A DNA stretch of 64,000 nt from an uncultured Propionivibrio sp. (GTDB lineage Bacteria > Pseudomonadota > Gammaproteobacteria > Burkholderiales > Rhodocyclaceae). The translations under genes and the position numbers were made by a program. Shown here piece by piece: positions 25,835-38,824 of the stretch (positions within the stretch are counted from its first letter, which is position 1; every line of letters begins with the position of its first letter). Under the pieces are notes generated by a model. The model was not told where the DNA came from. It ran no database searches and was given only the letters and a program-made list of their open reading frames with translations. Location of the stretch: NCBI RefSeq assembly GCF_963666255.1, contig NZ_OY762656.1, positions 868,001 through 932,000 on the forward strand, written 5' to 3'.

Positions 25835-26737
25835 TCAGGCGTTGGTAACGCCGCTGAGTACCTGACCGGCAGGCCCGGCCCTGGACGCCGACTCGCAATG
25901 TCCGGTCTGATCGTCGAAGAAGAAATCCGGTTCGAATTCCGCCAGAAACGGTCCTTTCTCCAGACCGCCGAGGAACATCGCCTCGTCCACAGAAACGCCC
26001 CAATCGATAAGCGTGCGGATGGCGCGCTCGTGGGCCGGCGCGCTCCGGGCGGTCACCAGCGCCGTACGCAAGCGGACCGGGACCGAAGGCCCCGTCGCGC
26101 GCTGAAGCCTTTGCAGCGCCTCCAGCAACGGCTTGAACGGACCAGGAGGAAGTGGACGCGCCACATGCGCCCGCTCATGGGCGTGGAAGCGTGCCAGGCC
26201 ATCCTGCTGGTAGATGCGCTCGGCCTCGTCGGAGAACAGGACGGCATCACCGTCAAACGCAATCCGCAACTCATCGGCATGGCGCTCGGTATCGACATGC
26301 GAATGCGCAAATACCTGGGCGGCGGGAAAGCCGGCTTCAAGCGCCTTGCGCACATCATCGGCGTTGGCCGACAGGAACAGATGTGCGCCAAGCGGGTCGA
26401 GAAAACGATACGGCGCCCGCCCCCGGGTGAAGACGCCGCGGCCGAGATCCAGGCCGTTCTCATCCGCTGAACGGAAGACGCGCAGCCCCGACACCGGATC
26501 GTTGCGGGAAAGAATGACGATTTCAACCCGATGCACACCGTCGGCATTGAACGCCAGGAGCTTCTTCGCCAGCGGGAAGGCAACGCCCGGCGGCGCCGGG
26601 CGATCCAGCCGATCCGACTGTAGCTGCATGTACGCCCGGTCATCCATTTCTTCGAAAACGCGGTTTTCCTCCTCGAAATCGAAGAGCGCCCTCGACGACA
26701 GCGCAACGACCAGCTTGTTATCCAGCGTTACAGGCAT
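25835..26737 (-). CDS. 5'-nucleotidase (NT5C1/PF06189 family)
   Basis: A 300-residue protein related to eukaryotic cytosolic 5'-nucleotidase I, which dephosphorylates AMP or IMP. Family hallmarks are LVVALSSRALFDFEEENRVF at the N-terminus, AHLFLSANADDVRKAL, FDGDAVLFSDEAE (HAD-like acidic motif) and FLGGLEKGPFLAEFEPDFFFDD near the C-terminus. There is no signal peptide, so it is cytosolic. ATG 26737 follows GGAGG. Confidence 0.88.
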   Translation of the reverse strand: MPVTLDNKLVVALSSRALFDFEEENRVFEEMDDRAYMQLQSDRLDRPAPPGVAFPLAKKLLAFNADGVHRVEIVILSRNDPVSGLRVFRSADENGLDLGRGVFTRGRAPYRFLDPLGAHLFLSANADDVRKALEAGFPAAQVFAHSHVDTERHADELRIAFDGDAVLFSDEAERIYQQDGLARFHAHERAHVARPLPPGPFKPLLEALQRLQRATGPSVPVRLRTALVTARSAPAHERAIRTLIDWGVSVDEAMFLGGLEKGPFLAEFEPDFFFDDQTGHCESASRAGPAGQVLSGVTNA

Positions 26738-26786
26738 GCAAGACCTCCGTTTCCCAATCAAGGCAAGGATTCATCCCAGCCCCCAT

Positions 26787-26813
26787 TTTAGCTTCCTAGA
26801 GTTGCGCCGACGG
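26787..26813 (+). promoter_or_regulatory. Weak sigma-28-like promoter before the chemoreceptor
   Basis: TTTA, 15 bp, then GCCGACGG resembles the flagellar sigma-28 form TAAA-N15-GCCGATAA in spacing and in the GCCGA core, but both boxes have mismatches. Chemoreceptor genes are commonly sigma-28 dependent. Transcription would begin near 26820, about 58 nt before the start codon. Confidence 0.3.
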
Positions 26814-26877
26814 CTATGCCATAATCAATTCGAGTATGCCGCATCCGGACACCGACAACATCCGCCAAGGAGGAGTC

Positions 26878-28917
26878 ATGAACGTACGCCAGCGGCCACT
26901 GGCCCAGCAATTGAGTATCGTCATCCTGCTGACCACCGTGTTCGTTTTCGCTGTTCTGGTCACCACGCTCTCCATTCTGTCAAATCGGGCTGCCGTAAGC
27001 CAGGCCGAGACGGCCATTCAGGGGCGTGTCACGGCGCTCGCCGCCGCCATCGCCGACAGTCTCGACAACGCCAAGGATACGGCCAAATCCGGCATGAGTA
27101 TCGCCAACAAGATGCTGCCCGGCAGCATCACGCTTTCCGACGAGAAGGCGCCAGCCGGCGACGTTGCCGCCGTCCCCGTGCTCAAGGCCGGCGGCGTCAC
27201 CCTCAACAACAATCTCGAATTGCTGGCGAAGATCCGCGATCTGCTGCGCGCCGACCCGGCAGTCATGGTCAAGCTCGGTGACCAATTCGTCCGCGTCACC
27301 ACGTTCCTGAAAAATCCCGCCGGCAAGTCGCAGGTCGGCGTCCCGCTGCCCACGGCGGGTCCCGAAACGCGCGCAGTGAAGGATGGCAAGCCCTACAGCG
27401 GCCTCGTCAATCGGGATGGCGTCTATTACGTCTCGCATTTCGAACCGATCATCATCGACGGCGCCGTCGTCGGCGCCCTGTCAATTCGCGTCAATGTCGA
27501 TAGCATCCTCAAGCGGGTCAAGGACAGCATTCAGGCGTTCCAGGTCGGGGAGACCGGTTACGCCTTCATCGTCGCGCCCGGAAAAACGGTGGAAGATGCG
27601 GTCATCGTCGCTCATCGCGACGCAAGGCTCATCGGCAAATCGGTCAAGGAACTTGCGAATCCGGCTATCACCGAGTTCGTCAAGCTCATGGTTGAGAAGC
27701 GTAGCGGCACGCTGTATTACGACTGGACCGGAGAAGACGGCAAGTCGGGACGCAAACTTGCGGCACTCGCGGAACTGAAGGACTCTGGCTGGATCGTCGG
27801 CGCCGGCACCTGGGTGGATGAGTTCACGCTCGATGCCCGCAAGATCCGCAACATCACGATTGGCATACTTGTCGGCGCCGCCGCGTTGCTGGTCGTTGTC
27901 GCCGCCTTCTACACCAGTCGGCGCCTCGCGCCGCTGTCGACGATGGCCGAGACCCTGACCGCCATGGGCGATGGCGATCTGCGCCGGGCCATCGCGGAAG
28001 GCGATCCGAACAGCCGCGATGAAACTGCGCAGTTGGCAGTCGCACTGAAACGCATGCGTGACGGCCTGACGCAGATGATCGGCCAGATTGGTGCTGCGAC
28101 GACCGACATGACGGTTGCCGCCGAAGCGATGAACAGCACCGCCCAAAGCGTGATGAACGGCTCCGAGCAGCAAAGCCAATCCGCTGCCAGCCTCGCCGCG
28201 GCGGTCGAGGAAGTGTCGGTATCCATCTCCCACGTATCCACCAATGCCGGCGATGCCGAACGGTTGGTCACCGAATCGGCGGCGGCCGCGCATCTCGGCA
28301 ACCAGCGCGTCGGCGAAGTCGTCAGCGAATTTACCGGGATCGAACGCGACATCCGCGAAACCGCAACGGTGGTCCATCAACTCGGCGAACGTACCGCGAA
28401 CATCACGCAGGTCGTCCAGATCATCAAGGAAATCGCCGACCAGACCAACCTCCTGGCCCTCAATGCGGCAATCGAGGCGGCGCGCGCTGGCGAATCCGGA
28501 CGCGGCTTTGCCGTCGTTGCTGACGAAGTGCGCAAGCTCGCTGAAAGGACGGCCGCATCAACCACGGAGATATCCGGCACGATCACCACCGTTCAACAGG
28601 ACTCGCAGGAAATCGTCACGCGCATCGGCAATCTCGCCCAACGTATCACTGAAGGCGTCGGTGCCGCCGGCGCCGCCGGTGACACCCTGAATGACATCGA
28701 AAGGGAAAGTCAGATTGCCGTGACTGCGGTCAAGGAGATCGCCAACAGCACCGGCGAGCAAAGTGCCGCAACGCACGATATCGCCCAAGGCGTCGAGAAT
28801 ATCGCACGCATGGCGGAAGCCAACCGGCAGGCCAGTGAACAGAACAACGAGGGTGCGGAGCGCCTGCACCAGTTGGCCGAGACGCTGAATCAGGCGGTTG
28901 TGCGCTTCCGTATCTGA
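26878..28917 (+). CDS. Methyl-accepting chemotaxis protein with double Cache sensor
   Basis: A 679-residue transmembrane chemoreceptor. TM1 is about residues 15-36, then a periplasmic Cache-type domain of about 275 residues with the [19 protein letters not shown] and GYAFIVAPG strands seen in Cache receptors for organic acids. TM2 ([20 protein letters not shown]) leads to HAMP and the signalling domain, with tip [20 protein letters not shown]. No C-terminal CheR-docking pentapeptide is present (it ends VVRFRI). ATG 26878 follows AAGGAGGA. The ligand is unknown. Confidence 0.93.
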   Translation: MNVRQRPLAQQLSIVILLTTVFVFAVLVTTLSILSNRAAVSQAETAIQGRVTALAAAIADSLDNAKDTAKSGMSIANKMLPGSITLSDEKAPAGDVAAVPVLKAGGVTLNNNLELLAKIRDLLRADPAVMVKLGDQFVRVTTFLKNPAGKSQVGVPLPTAGPETRAVKDGKPYSGLVNRDGVYYVSHFEPIIIDGAVVGALSIRVNVDSILKRVKDSIQAFQVGETGYAFIVAPGKTVEDAVIVAHRDARLIGKSVKELANPAITEFVKLMVEKRSGTLYYDWTGEDGKSGRKLAALAELKDSGWIVGAGTWVDEFTLDARKIRNITIGILVGAAALLVVVAAFYTSRRLAPLSTMAETLTAMGDGDLRRAIAEGDPNSRDETAQLAVALKRMRDGLTQMIGQIGAATTDMTVAAEAMNSTAQSVMNGSEQQSQSAASLAAAVEEVSVSISHVSTNAGDAERLVTESAAAAHLGNQRVGEVVSEFTGIERDIRETATVVHQLGERTANITQVVQIIKEIADQTNLLALNAAIEAARAGESGRGFAVVADEVRKLAERTAASTTEISGTITTVQQDSQEIVTRIGNLAQRITEGVGAAGAAGDTLNDIERESQIAVTAVKEIANSTGEQSAATHDIAQGVENIARMAEANRQASEQNNEGAERLHQLAETLNQAVVRFRI

Positions 28918-28922
28918 CGCAC

Positions 28923-28966
28923 GGCCAGCGCCGCCCGTCGCGTTCAGCGGCGGCGCACCGCTGGCC
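28923..28966 (+). terminator. Imperfect hairpin after the chemoreceptor gene
   Basis: The arms GGCCAGCG (28923-28930) and CGCTGGCC (28959-28966) enclose a further GC-rich pairing. It starts 6 bp after the receptor stop. No T-tract follows, so it may be a 3'-end stabiliser rather than a strong terminator. Confidence 0.35.
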
Positions 28967-29049
28967 TTGGGAAACAGAGCACGTCATACGGGAGAAAGCG
29001 AACGCGCGCAAGGCCCATAGGGCAAGCGCCGTCATTTTTGCGACAGCTT

Positions 29050-29415
29050 CTAGAAGTCCCGGTCGGCTTCCCAGAGGATGAAGCCCTTTTCCTTGAGCGT
29101 CCATTCCATCAGATGCACAAGCGGCGTCGCCCGCTGGCACAGATGGACAGGCAGGGCATGACGATCGCTGCCGATCTCATCCGGTTCATCGTCCGGATCG
29201 ACGCCCTCTTCCCGCCGCCGGCATTCGGCCAGGTGCAGCGCTTCCTTCTCTACTGTAATGGCCGCCTTCAGTCGCGCGATCGCCTCGGGCAGTTGCTCAT
29301 TCATGAAAACGCCCCGCGCCGTGCACTCCTTGCCGATAATTTCGTATAACCGACGCAGGTGTTCGGCAAACATCACCATGTCGCCGGAAGTGCTTGACGT
29401 TAATCTCACCAACAT
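29050..29415 (-). CDS. DUF1840 family protein
   Basis: A 121-residue cytosolic protein. It opens MLVRLTSSTSGDMVMFAEHLRR and ends with a PLVHLMEWTLKEKGFILWE block, the family's characteristic ends. The middle is acidic (VDPDDEPDEIG). DUF1840 is common in betaproteobacteria and has no assigned function. The start at 29415 is favoured over an upstream in-frame ATG because the family begins MLV. Confidence 0.85.
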   Translation of the reverse strand: MLVRLTSSTSGDMVMFAEHLRRLYEIIGKECTARGVFMNEQLPEAIARLKAAITVEKEALHLAECRRREEGVDPDDEPDEIGSDRHALPVHLCQRATPLVHLMEWTLKEKGFILWEADRDF

Positions 29416-29560
29416 GGCCCAGCCTCTCTTCGTTCGACCCAATCAGATCTCGATCTCTTTGATTTCATTCTAGCCGCTGGAAGCGCCCTTTGCGGGGTAG
29501 AATCGCGTTTCCATTGCGCCTTCTTGCCCGGGGTCGGATGCGACCCGCCGCTCATCTGCC

Positions 29561-30772
29561 ATGTCCTGGTTCAGACTTTTCCTGCCCTTCGCCGGCGCTT
29601 ACTTTCTTTCGTATCACTTCCGGACGATCAATGCGGTTGTCGGGCCGATCCTGAGCAACGAACTATCGCTCGGCGCCGCCGATCTCGGTTTGCTGACAAG
29701 CACCTATTTCGTCGCGTTTGGCGCCACCCAGCTTCCGCTCGGCCTGCTGCTCGATCGCTACGGCGCCCGGAAAATTGAAGCGGGGCTGCTGCTGTTCGCC
29801 GCAGCCGGATCGGCAATCTTCGCCGCATCGACCTCGATCGACGGCTTGGCGCTCGGCCGCGGACTCATCGGCCTCGGCGTGTCCGCCTGCCTGATGGCCT
29901 CGTTCAAGGCATTCTCGCAGTGGGTTGCGCCGGAAAAGCTTGCCGCGATGACGGGCTGGATCATGACAGCCGGGACACTCGGCGCATTTGCTTCGACGGC
30001 CCCCCTCGATATCGCGTTGTCATGGCTGACCTGGCGCGAGGTTTTCTGGTTGCTGGCCGGGATCACATTCCTCGTGTCGGCCTGGGTATTCGTCAGCGTT
30101 CCCGAAAAGCCGGGCACGCAAAAGCCCGAGTCGATGGCCATTCTCTGGACCGGGCTGAAGGAAGTCCTGCGTAGCGCGCATTTCTGGCGAATCGCCCCGA
30201 TCGGGTTTGCCCAGATCGGCGGATTCATGGCGATCCAGAGCCTCTGGTCGAGCGCCTGGCTCATGCAGGTCAATAGTTTTTCACGCTCGCAGGCGGCGGA
30301 TCACCTGGCTGCGATGAGCATCGCCATGATCTTCGCCTATGTCCTCATCGGGCTGGTGTCCACCCGGCTGGCCAAGCGCGGTATCAGCCCGCGCATGCTG
30401 CTCGCCGGCGCACTCGGACTGGCGCTCACGACCCTCATCGCCATTGTCGCCGAGGCAAGCGAACACCACTACGTGCTGTGGATCGTTTATGGCGCGTTTT
30501 CAAGCTTCGGCACTTTGTCTTATTCGGTGCTCGCCAGCGACTTCCCGAACACGCTTTCCGGCCGCGTGAACACCACCTACAACCTCCTGAGTTTCGCCGG
30601 CGCCTTCGCGTTCCAGTGGGCCATGGGCCTCATGATCGACGGTCTGCGTGCAGCCGGCCACTCCGGCGCCAGCGCCCACCGCTACGCGTTCATCATGCTG
30701 ATTGCCTGCCAGCTCGCTGCCTGGCTCTGGTTCATCAGCGGTTTCCGGCAGGCCCGGGGGAAATCCAACTAA
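29561..30772 (+). CDS. MFS transporter
   Basis: A 403-residue inner-membrane protein with about 12 hydrophobic segments. The first-loop motif is present as GLLLDRYGARKIEAG (G-x-L-x-D-R-x-G-x-R) and again in the second half as LAKRGISPR. It resembles MFS proteins of the nitrate/oxalate or sugar-acid type in general layout, but the substrate cannot be inferred. It has no operon partner and is followed by a strong bidirectional terminator shared with atpC. Confidence 0.85.
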   Translation: MSWFRLFLPFAGAYFLSYHFRTINAVVGPILSNELSLGAADLGLLTSTYFVAFGATQLPLGLLLDRYGARKIEAGLLLFAAAGSAIFAASTSIDGLALGRGLIGLGVSACLMASFKAFSQWVAPEKLAAMTGWIMTAGTLGAFASTAPLDIALSWLTWREVFWLLAGITFLVSAWVFVSVPEKPGTQKPESMAILWTGLKEVLRSAHFWRIAPIGFAQIGGFMAIQSLWSSAWLMQVNSFSRSQAADHLAAMSIAMIFAYVLIGLVSTRLAKRGISPRMLLAGALGLALTTLIAIVAEASEHHYVLWIVYGAFSSFGTLSYSVLASDFPNTLSGRVNTTYNLLSFAGAFAFQWAMGLMIDGLRAAGHSGASAHRYAFIMLIACQLAAWLWFISGFRQARGKSN

Positions 30773-30808
30773 ACCGTACCGACGACAACGAAACGACCCG
30801 CGTAGCCA

Positions 30809-30845
30809 AAAAAAACGGCCGGCGCTATCGCCCGGCCGTTTTTCT
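30809..30845. terminator. Bidirectional terminator between the MFS gene and the ATP synthase operon
   Basis: A GC-rich stem (AACGGCCGG with CCGGCCGTT, plus an inner CG pair and one bulged C) has a T-run on both strands: TTTTTCTTT on plus and TTTTTTTT on minus. It ends the MFS transcript in one direction and the atp operon in the other. Confidence 0.85.
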
Positions 30846-30859
30846 TTGACCCTGACACC

Positions 30860-31288
30860 TTAGTGCTGGGGGTGGTGCTTCTTGCGCTTGATCGTCTTGA
30901 GTTGCGCAACCGCCTCTGCCAGTTCCGCCTCGGCAGCCGCATAGTTGATATCACCCGTGCGGTTTTTCAGCGCTTCCTCGGCCCGCTTCTTCGCTTCGAT
31001 GGCCTTGGCTTCGTCCAGATCGTGCGCACGGATCGCCGTATCGGCGAGCAACGTGATCAGGTTCGGCTGGACTTCAAGAATTCCGCCCGAAACGTAAACC
31101 AGCTCGTAATCGTCGCGATCCGGAATTTTCAGCCGCACCGTGCCCGGCCGCAGACGCGTCAGCAACGGCGTGTGCCGGGGATAGATCCCGAGCTCTCCCG
31201 ACTCACCCGGAAAAACGGCGAAGTCGGTCTCACCCGAGAAAATAGATTCCTCGGCGCTGACTACATCGACATGTACTCTCAGTGGCAT
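30860..31288 (-). CDS. atpC: ATP synthase epsilon subunit
   Basis: A 142-residue subunit of F1 that inhibits ATP hydrolysis and couples the rotor. The N-terminal beta-sandwich contains [16 protein letters not shown] and [14 protein letters not shown]; the C-terminal helical hairpin is the regulatory part. It ends in a His-rich KRKKHHPQH tail, slightly unusual. It is the last gene of the atp operon. Confidence 0.97.
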   Translation of the reverse strand: MPLRVHVDVVSAEESIFSGETDFAVFPGESGELGIYPRHTPLLTRLRPGTVRLKIPDRDDYELVYVSGGILEVQPNLITLLADTAIRAHDLDEAKAIEAKKRAEEALKNRTGDINYAAAEAELAEAVAQLKTIKRKKHHPQH

Positions 31289-31347
31289 CTTTCATTCCCC
31301 TGCGCGAGACGTCCTTCGAACAGAAGGGCGCCTCGACGCACTCGATC

Positions 31348-32766
<1,419 letters not shown>

Positions 32767-32783
32767 TTAACCGGTTCGCAAGA

Positions 32784-33650
32784 TCAGACGGCCGCTGCGC
32801 CGCCGACGATTTCCGAAAGTTCCTTGGTGATGGCTGCCTGGCGCGCCTTGTTGTACATCAGCTTGAGTTCGCCGATGACATTCTTGGCGTTGTCCGAGGC
32901 CGACTTCATCGCCACCATCCGCGCGCTTTGTTCGGAAGCCATGTTCTCGGCCACCGATTGATAAAGCAGCGCTTCGACGTAGCGGATCAGCAGGTTGTCA
33001 ATCACCGACTTGGCATCGGGCTCATAGAGATAATCCCAGCGATTCTCGGTCTTGCTGCCGACGAGATCGCCTGAAAGCGGCAGCAGTTGCTCAATGACCG
33101 GCTCCTGCTTCATCGTGTTGATGAAGCGGGTATAGGCGATATAAACGACATCGACCTCGCCGCTCACATAGGCATCGAGGAGCACCTTCGTCGGTCCGAT
33201 CAGTTTCTCGAGATGCGGCGTATCGCCGAGTCCGGTCAGATGCGACACCAGATTTGCGCCGGCACGTACCATGAAACCGAACCCCTTGTTGCCGACCGCC
33301 GACACCTGAAGGGATTTTCCCTCGGCATCCCATTCCTTCATCTTGCCGAGCGCCAGGCGCAGGACATTGGTATTGAGACCGCCGCACAACCCCTTGTCGG
33401 AGGTGACAACGATCAAACCAACGCCCTTGACCTCCTCGCGCCGTTCGAGGAACGGATGCGCATAGTCCGTCAGGGCGTGCGAAAGATTGCCCGCCACCCG
33501 CCGGATTTTCTCGCCATAGGGACGTGCCGCCCGCATCCGATCCTGCGCCTTGCGCATTTTCGATGCGGCGACCATCTCCATCGCCTTGGTGATCTTGCGC
33601 GTGCTTTCGACGCTCTTGATCTTGTTGCGGATTTCCTTGCCGCTCGCCAT
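32784..33650 (-). CDS. atpG: ATP synthase gamma subunit
   Basis: A 288-residue central-stalk subunit. The N-terminal helix [20 protein letters not shown] and the C-terminal helix ([20 protein letters not shown]) form the rotating coiled coil, and [15 protein letters not shown] is the family signature. The gene lies in the operon between atpA and atpD with short gaps. Confidence 0.98.
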   Translation of the reverse strand: MASGKEIRNKIKSVESTRKITKAMEMVAASKMRKAQDRMRAARPYGEKIRRVAGNLSHALTDYAHPFLERREEVKGVGLIVVTSDKGLCGGLNTNVLRLALGKMKEWDAEGKSLQVSAVGNKGFGFMVRAGANLVSHLTGLGDTPHLEKLIGPTKVLLDAYVSGEVDVVYIAYTRFINTMKQEPVIEQLLPLSGDLVGSKTENRWDYLYEPDAKSVIDNLLIRYVEALLYQSVAENMASEQSARMVAMKSASDNAKNVIGELKLMYNKARQAAITKELSEIVGGAAAV

Positions 33651-33664
33651 GACGATTCCCCCGT

Positions 33665-35203
33665 TCAGACCAGCGTGGCCTTGAACGCTTCGATCGCCTT
33701 GGTCAGCGCCTTCTCGGCCTCGCCATCGAGTTCCTTCTTCTCCTCGATGGTATTGGCCAGAGCAGCATGCTGCTGCTTGATGTAGCTTTGCATCAAGCGT
33801 TCGATTTCGAGCGCCTTCTTGACCTCGACATCGTCAAAGAAGCCCTGGTTCACCGCGTGCAGCGTGATGGCCATTTCCGACACCGCCAGCGGCGAGTACT
33901 GTGGCTGCTTCATCAACTCGGTGACCATGCGACCGCGATCGAGCTGTTTGCGGGTCGCCTCGTCAAGATCGGAAGCAAACTGCGCAAACGCAGCCAGTTC
34001 ACGATACTGGGCAAGCGCCAGACGCACACCGCCGCCGAGCTTCTTGATGACCTTGGTCTGGGCCGCACCGCCGACCCGCGACACCGAAATACCGGCATCG
34101 ATAGCGGGACGCACGCCCGAGTTGAACAGGTCGGTATCCAGGAAGATCTGGCCGTCAGTAATCGAAATGACGTTGGTCGGCACGAACGCGGACACGTCGC
34201 CGGCCTGCGTTTCGATGATCGGCAACGCCGTCAGCGAACCGGTCTTGCCCTTGACCTCACCATTGGTGAAGCGCTCGACATATTCCTCGTTGACGCGCGC
34301 GGCACGTTCGAGCAGGCGCGAGTGCAGGTAGAAAACGTCGCCCGGATAGGCTTCGCGGCCCGGCGGACGGCGCAGCAACAGCGACACCTGACGGTAGGCC
34401 CAGGCCTGCTTGGTCAGATCGTCATAAATGATCAGCGCATCCTGACCGCGATCGCGGAAGTATTCGCCCATCGTGCAACCGGCATACGGCGCGATGTACT
34501 GGAGCGCCGCCGATTCGGAGGCCGTCGCCGCGACGATGATGGTGTATTCCATGGCGCCATGCTCTTCGAGCCGGCGAACCACGTTGGCAACGGTCGAGGC
34601 CTTCTGCCCGATCGCCACGTAGATACAGATCAGGTCCTTGCCCTTCTGGTTGATGATCGTATCGACCGCCACCGCCGTCTTGCCCGTCTGCCGGTCGCCG
34701 ATGATCAGTTCGCGCTGGCCGCGACCGATCGGCACCATCGAGTCGATCGACTTCAGACCGGTCTGCACCGGCTGCGACACCGACTTCCGCCAGATCACGC
34801 CCGGCGCGACCTTTTCGATCTTGTCGCTCAGCTTGGCGTTGACCGGACCCTTGCCGTCGATCGGCTGACCCAGCGAGTTGACGACCCGTCCGAGCAGCTC
34901 GGGACCGACCGGCACTTCAAGAATACGGCCCGTCGAACGCACGATGTCGCCTTCGGAGATCTGCTCGTACTCGCCGAGCACGACCGCGCCGACGGAGTCG
35001 CGTTCGAGGTTGAGCGCCATGCCGAAGACACCGCCGGGAAACTCAAGCATTTCCCCTTGCATCACATCGGCAAGACCGTGAATCCGGCAGATGCCGTCGG
35101 TCACCGACACAACCGTGCCTTGCGTCCGGGTCTCCGAGCCCGTGTCCAGATTCTGAATCTTGCTCTTGATCAGTTCACTGATCTCGGAAGGATTCAATTG
35201 CAT
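33665..35203 (-). CDS. atpA: ATP synthase alpha subunit
   Basis: A 512-residue non-catalytic nucleotide-binding subunit of F1. The P-loop is [15 protein letters not shown], and the region around [14 protein letters not shown] is the ATPase alpha/beta signature. It starts [19 protein letters not shown]. Length is normal. It is 9 bp from atpH. Confidence 0.98.
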   Translation of the reverse strand: MQLNPSEISELIKSKIQNLDTGSETRTQGTVVSVTDGICRIHGLADVMQGEMLEFPGGVFGMALNLERDSVGAVVLGEYEQISEGDIVRSTGRILEVPVGPELLGRVVNSLGQPIDGKGPVNAKLSDKIEKVAPGVIWRKSVSQPVQTGLKSIDSMVPIGRGQRELIIGDRQTGKTAVAVDTIINQKGKDLICIYVAIGQKASTVANVVRRLEEHGAMEYTIIVAATASESAALQYIAPYAGCTMGEYFRDRGQDALIIYDDLTKQAWAYRQVSLLLRRPPGREAYPGDVFYLHSRLLERAARVNEEYVERFTNGEVKGKTGSLTALPIIETQAGDVSAFVPTNVISITDGQIFLDTDLFNSGVRPAIDAGISVSRVGGAAQTKVIKKLGGGVRLALAQYRELAAFAQFASDLDEATRKQLDRGRMVTELMKQPQYSPLAVSEMAITLHAVNQGFFDDVEVKKALEIERLMQSYIKQQHAALANTIEEKKELDGEAEKALTKAIEAFKATLV

Positions 35204-35212
35204 GCATTTCTC

Positions 35213-35749
35213 CTAGTTCTTGAGCGCTGCGGCCATTGCGTCGAGCTTGCCGCGAACGGAAGCGTCGAGAATCTGATCGCCCACAGCGACCCGGACGCCG
35301 CCGATCAGGCGCGCATCGACCCTGACGCGAGGTTCGAGGCGCGTCGCAAAATGCGCTTCAAGCTCTTTCATCAGATTGTCCAGTTGTGCGTCGTCGAGAG
35401 GGAAAGCGCTGGTGATTTCCGCTTCCCGGATGCCCTCGTCGGCGCTCTTGAGTTGCTCGTAGATATCCCGAATGTCGGGCATGACCGAAAGACGCTCATT
35501 TTCCGCCAGCAATCCGACAAACTTCGCGAGATCCTGGTCTTTCTCTTCACCGAAGAGCGAAATGAACAGTTCGGTCACTTGGCCCGCAGAAAACCTCGGA
35601 TTGCCCACGATTCTGGCCATTTCCGGATCAACGACAATCGCGGAAAGACGCTCCAGGCGTTCCGACCAGACGGACTGTTTCCCGGTTTCCCGCGCCAGGC
35701 GAAACACTGCCTGCGCATAGGGACGAGCGATGGTGACAGACTCGGCCAT
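35213..35749 (-). CDS. atpH: ATP synthase delta subunit
   Basis: A 178-residue peripheral-stalk subunit linking F1 to the b dimer. The N-terminal helical bundle starts TIARPYAQAVFRLARETG, and the C-terminal part contains the VRVDARLIGGVRVAVGDQIL signature. It lies 5 bp downstream of atpF. Confidence 0.97.
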   Translation of the reverse strand: MAESVTIARPYAQAVFRLARETGKQSVWSERLERLSAIVVDPEMARIVGNPRFSAGQVTELFISLFGEEKDQDLAKFVGLLAENERLSVMPDIRDIYEQLKSADEGIREAEITSAFPLDDAQLDNLMKELEAHFATRLEPRVRVDARLIGGVRVAVGDQILDASVRGKLDAMAAALKN

Positions 35750-35754
35750 AAGGG

Positions 35755-36225
35755 TCAGAGGTCCTGCTTGATTTGCGCCAGCAAATCGGCATGAGCCTTG
35801 GCATCGACTTCACGACGCAGGATTTTCTCCGCGCCGGCGATGGCCAGGTCGGCCACGCGCTCGCGCAGCGCTTCCCTGGCTCGCGCCGCTTCCTGCTCGA
35901 TTTCTGCCTTGGCGCCCGCTATCACCTTGTCAGCCTCGATGCGCGCCTGCGCCTTGGCTTCCTCGATGATCTGCTGCGACTGTTTTTCCGCCTGGACAAG
36001 AAGCTCAACGACCTTTTCCTTGCCTTCCCGGACCGTCTCCGCCGAATGCTTGGATGCCAGCTCGAGGCTTTGCTTGCCTCGTTCCGCCGCCGCCAAACCC
36101 TCGGCAATCTTTGTCGCACGTTCGTCGAGCGCTTTCACGATGGGAGGCCATACGAATTTCATCGTAAACCACGCCAAGATGAAAAACACAACGAGCTGGG
36201 CGACCAGAGTTGCGTTCACATACAC
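35755..36225 (-). CDS. atpF: ATP synthase b subunit
   Basis: A 156-residue peripheral-stalk subunit with one N-terminal membrane helix ([19 protein letters not shown]) and a long, charged coiled coil. The best start is GTG at 36225, giving [10 protein letters not shown], because GGAGGA lies 8 nt upstream and family members begin close to MNINATL. A longer open frame upstream lacks similarity. A second GTG six bases downstream is possible. Confidence 0.95.
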   Translation of the reverse strand: MYVNATLVAQLVVFFILAWFTMKFVWPPIVKALDERATKIAEGLAAAERGKQSLELASKHSAETVREGKEKVVELLVQAEKQSQQIIEEAKAQARIEADKVIAGAKAEIEQEAARAREALRERVADLAIAGAEKILRREVDAKAHADLLAQIKQDL

Positions 36226-36262
36226 AGTGATCTTCCTCCGCTGAGGTGGATCGAAGCGTCGC

Positions 36263-37443
<1,181 letters not shown>

Positions 37444-37444
37444 A

Positions 37445-37858
37445 TCAGGACTTTTTCCAGAAAGCCAAAAAACCCGCTTGCACTGCAAGCACCAAACCGC
37501 CCAGCAAGGAGAACCAATGCAGGTCGGCATAATTCTTGACGATCAACACCAGCAGCCCGACCGTCAGGGCCATCTTGATGAATTCACCAAGAAAGAAATT
37601 GACCGGGTACGAAGCCTTCGGACGCTGCGTGACCCTGCTCAGGCGCAACGCGAACAGAAAATTGGGGAGCACGCATACGATGCCGCCCAAACCTGCCGAA
37701 ACCGCTCCATGAAACCCTGCCCATCCGCCCGCGACCGCAACCGCCACTCCGGTCGCCATCAACTGCAGAAAGACCACTCTGAACAATTGTGCAACCCCAA
37801 AAAAAAGAAGGCGGTCCTTGCCAGCCACCGGACCGATTGTTGTTTTTCGTTGTTTCAA
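37445..37858 (-). CDS. atpI: ATP synthase I protein
   Basis: A small membrane protein (up to 137 residues) with about four hydrophobic helices, the c-ring assembly factor usually first in atp operons. The GGIVCVLPNFLFALRLSR block is typical. The frame opens with TTG at 37858 without a clear ribosome-binding site; GTG at 37828 is an alternative. It ends 1 bp before atpB starts. Confidence 0.85.
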   Translation of the reverse strand: MKQRKTTIGPVAGKDRLLFFGVAQLFRVVFLQLMATGVAVAVAGGWAGFHGAVSAGLGGIVCVLPNFLFALRLSRVTQRPKASYPVNFFLGEFIKMALTVGLLVLIVKNYADLHWFSLLGGLVLAVQAGFLAFWKKS

Positions 37859-37864
37859 TGCGAC

Positions 37865-37873
37865 TTTATATCA
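37865..37873 (-). promoter_or_regulatory. Candidate extended -10 element for the atp operon
   Basis: On the minus strand TGATATAAA matches the extended -10 form TG-n-TATAAT with one mismatch. It would start transcription at or just before the atpI start, implying an almost leaderless mRNA or use of the internal GTG. A TTGACA lies further upstream in the 123-bp gap to parB but at unsuitable spacing. Confidence 0.3.
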
Positions 37874-37981
37874 CAGGCCGAGCGAATTGCACTATTTCGG
37901 ATTTCCGACAATTGATGTCAATAATTCTCACTCTCAACTGTTTCGAATGCACTTCCCTCAGCCCGCTTCTGCAATACAAGT

Positions 37982-38824
37982 TCAGCGCATCCGCTGCAGG
38001 ATGCCGTCCAACTGGTCGAGATTGGAAAATTCAATCTGAATACGCCCGCCGCCGGCCTTATTGGTACGAATCTCCACCGCCGCACCGAGCACATCGGACA
38101 ATTCATCCTGCAAACGGAGCACGTCGCGATCCGGCTTGGCGGCTTCGGCCGCCTTATGCGGTTTGAGTGCCTGCTGGGCCAGACGCTCGGCCTCGCGCAC
38201 CGACAGGCCTTTCTGCACGATGCGTTGTGCCAGCTGCACCTGCAAGGCGCCGGACAACGGCAGCAAGGCTCGGGCATGCCCCATATCAAGTTCGCCGCTC
38301 ATCAGCAGGTCCTGGACCGGCTGCACGAGTTGCAACAGGCGCAGGAGATTCGTCGCCGCCGGCCGCGAACGACCGACCGCGTCGGCCGCCTGCTGGTGCG
38401 TCATCGAGAATTCGTCGATCAGGCGTTGCAGGCCTTGCGCTTCTTCAAGTGGATTCAGGTTTTCGCGCTGGATGTTTTCGATCAGCGCCATGGCCAGCGC
38501 CGCCTCGTCCGGGATCTCCCGGATCAGCGTCGGCACTTCGGCCAGGCCGGCAATCTGCGCCGCACGCCAGCGCCGTTCGCCGGCAATGATCTCGTAGCGT
38601 TCTTCGAGGCCACCGAGCGGGCGCACGAGAATCGGCTGCATCACCCCTTGTGAACGGATCGACGCCGCCAACGTTTCCAGCGAGGCACTGTCCATCCGCG
38701 TCCGCGGCTGGTATTTGCCGGGCTGCATCTGGCCGACCGGCAGCGCGCGCTGCTGATCGCGCCCGCTGTTGTCATTGCCGGCAAGCAACGCATCGAGACC
38801 GCGGCCGAGACCTTTCATTTTCAT
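37982..38824 (-). CDS. parB: Chromosome-partitioning protein ParB
   Basis: A 280-residue protein that loads at parS sites as a CTP-dependent clamp. It has GLGRGLDALLAG at the N-terminus, the CTP-binding motifs (IRSQGVMQPILVRP, AGERRWRAAQIAG), the helix-turn-helix beginning MTHQQAADAVGRSRPAATNLL, and a C-terminal dimerisation end. Its ATG overlaps the parA stop. I see no 16-bp parS sequence close by. Confidence 0.97.
   Translation of the reverse strand: MKMKGLGRGLDALLAGNDNSGRDQQRALPVGQMQPGKYQPRTRMDSASLETLAASIRSQGVMQPILVRPLGGLEERYEIIAGERRWRAAQIAGLAEVPTLIREIPDEAALAMALIENIQRENLNPLEEAQGLQRLIDEFSMTHQQAADAVGRSRPAATNLLRLLQLVQPVQDLLMSGELDMGHARALLPLSGALQVQLAQRIVQKGLSVREAERLAQQALKPHKAAEAAKPDRDVLRLQDELSDVLGAAVEIRTNKAGGGRIQIEFSNLDQLDGILQRMR

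Noticed and set aside
33767-35794. Long open frame antisense to atpA and atpH (675 codons)
   Set aside because: It is a mirror of GC-rich codon usage in the highly conserved ATP synthase genes; its translation is rich in Arg, His and Gln, with no domain.
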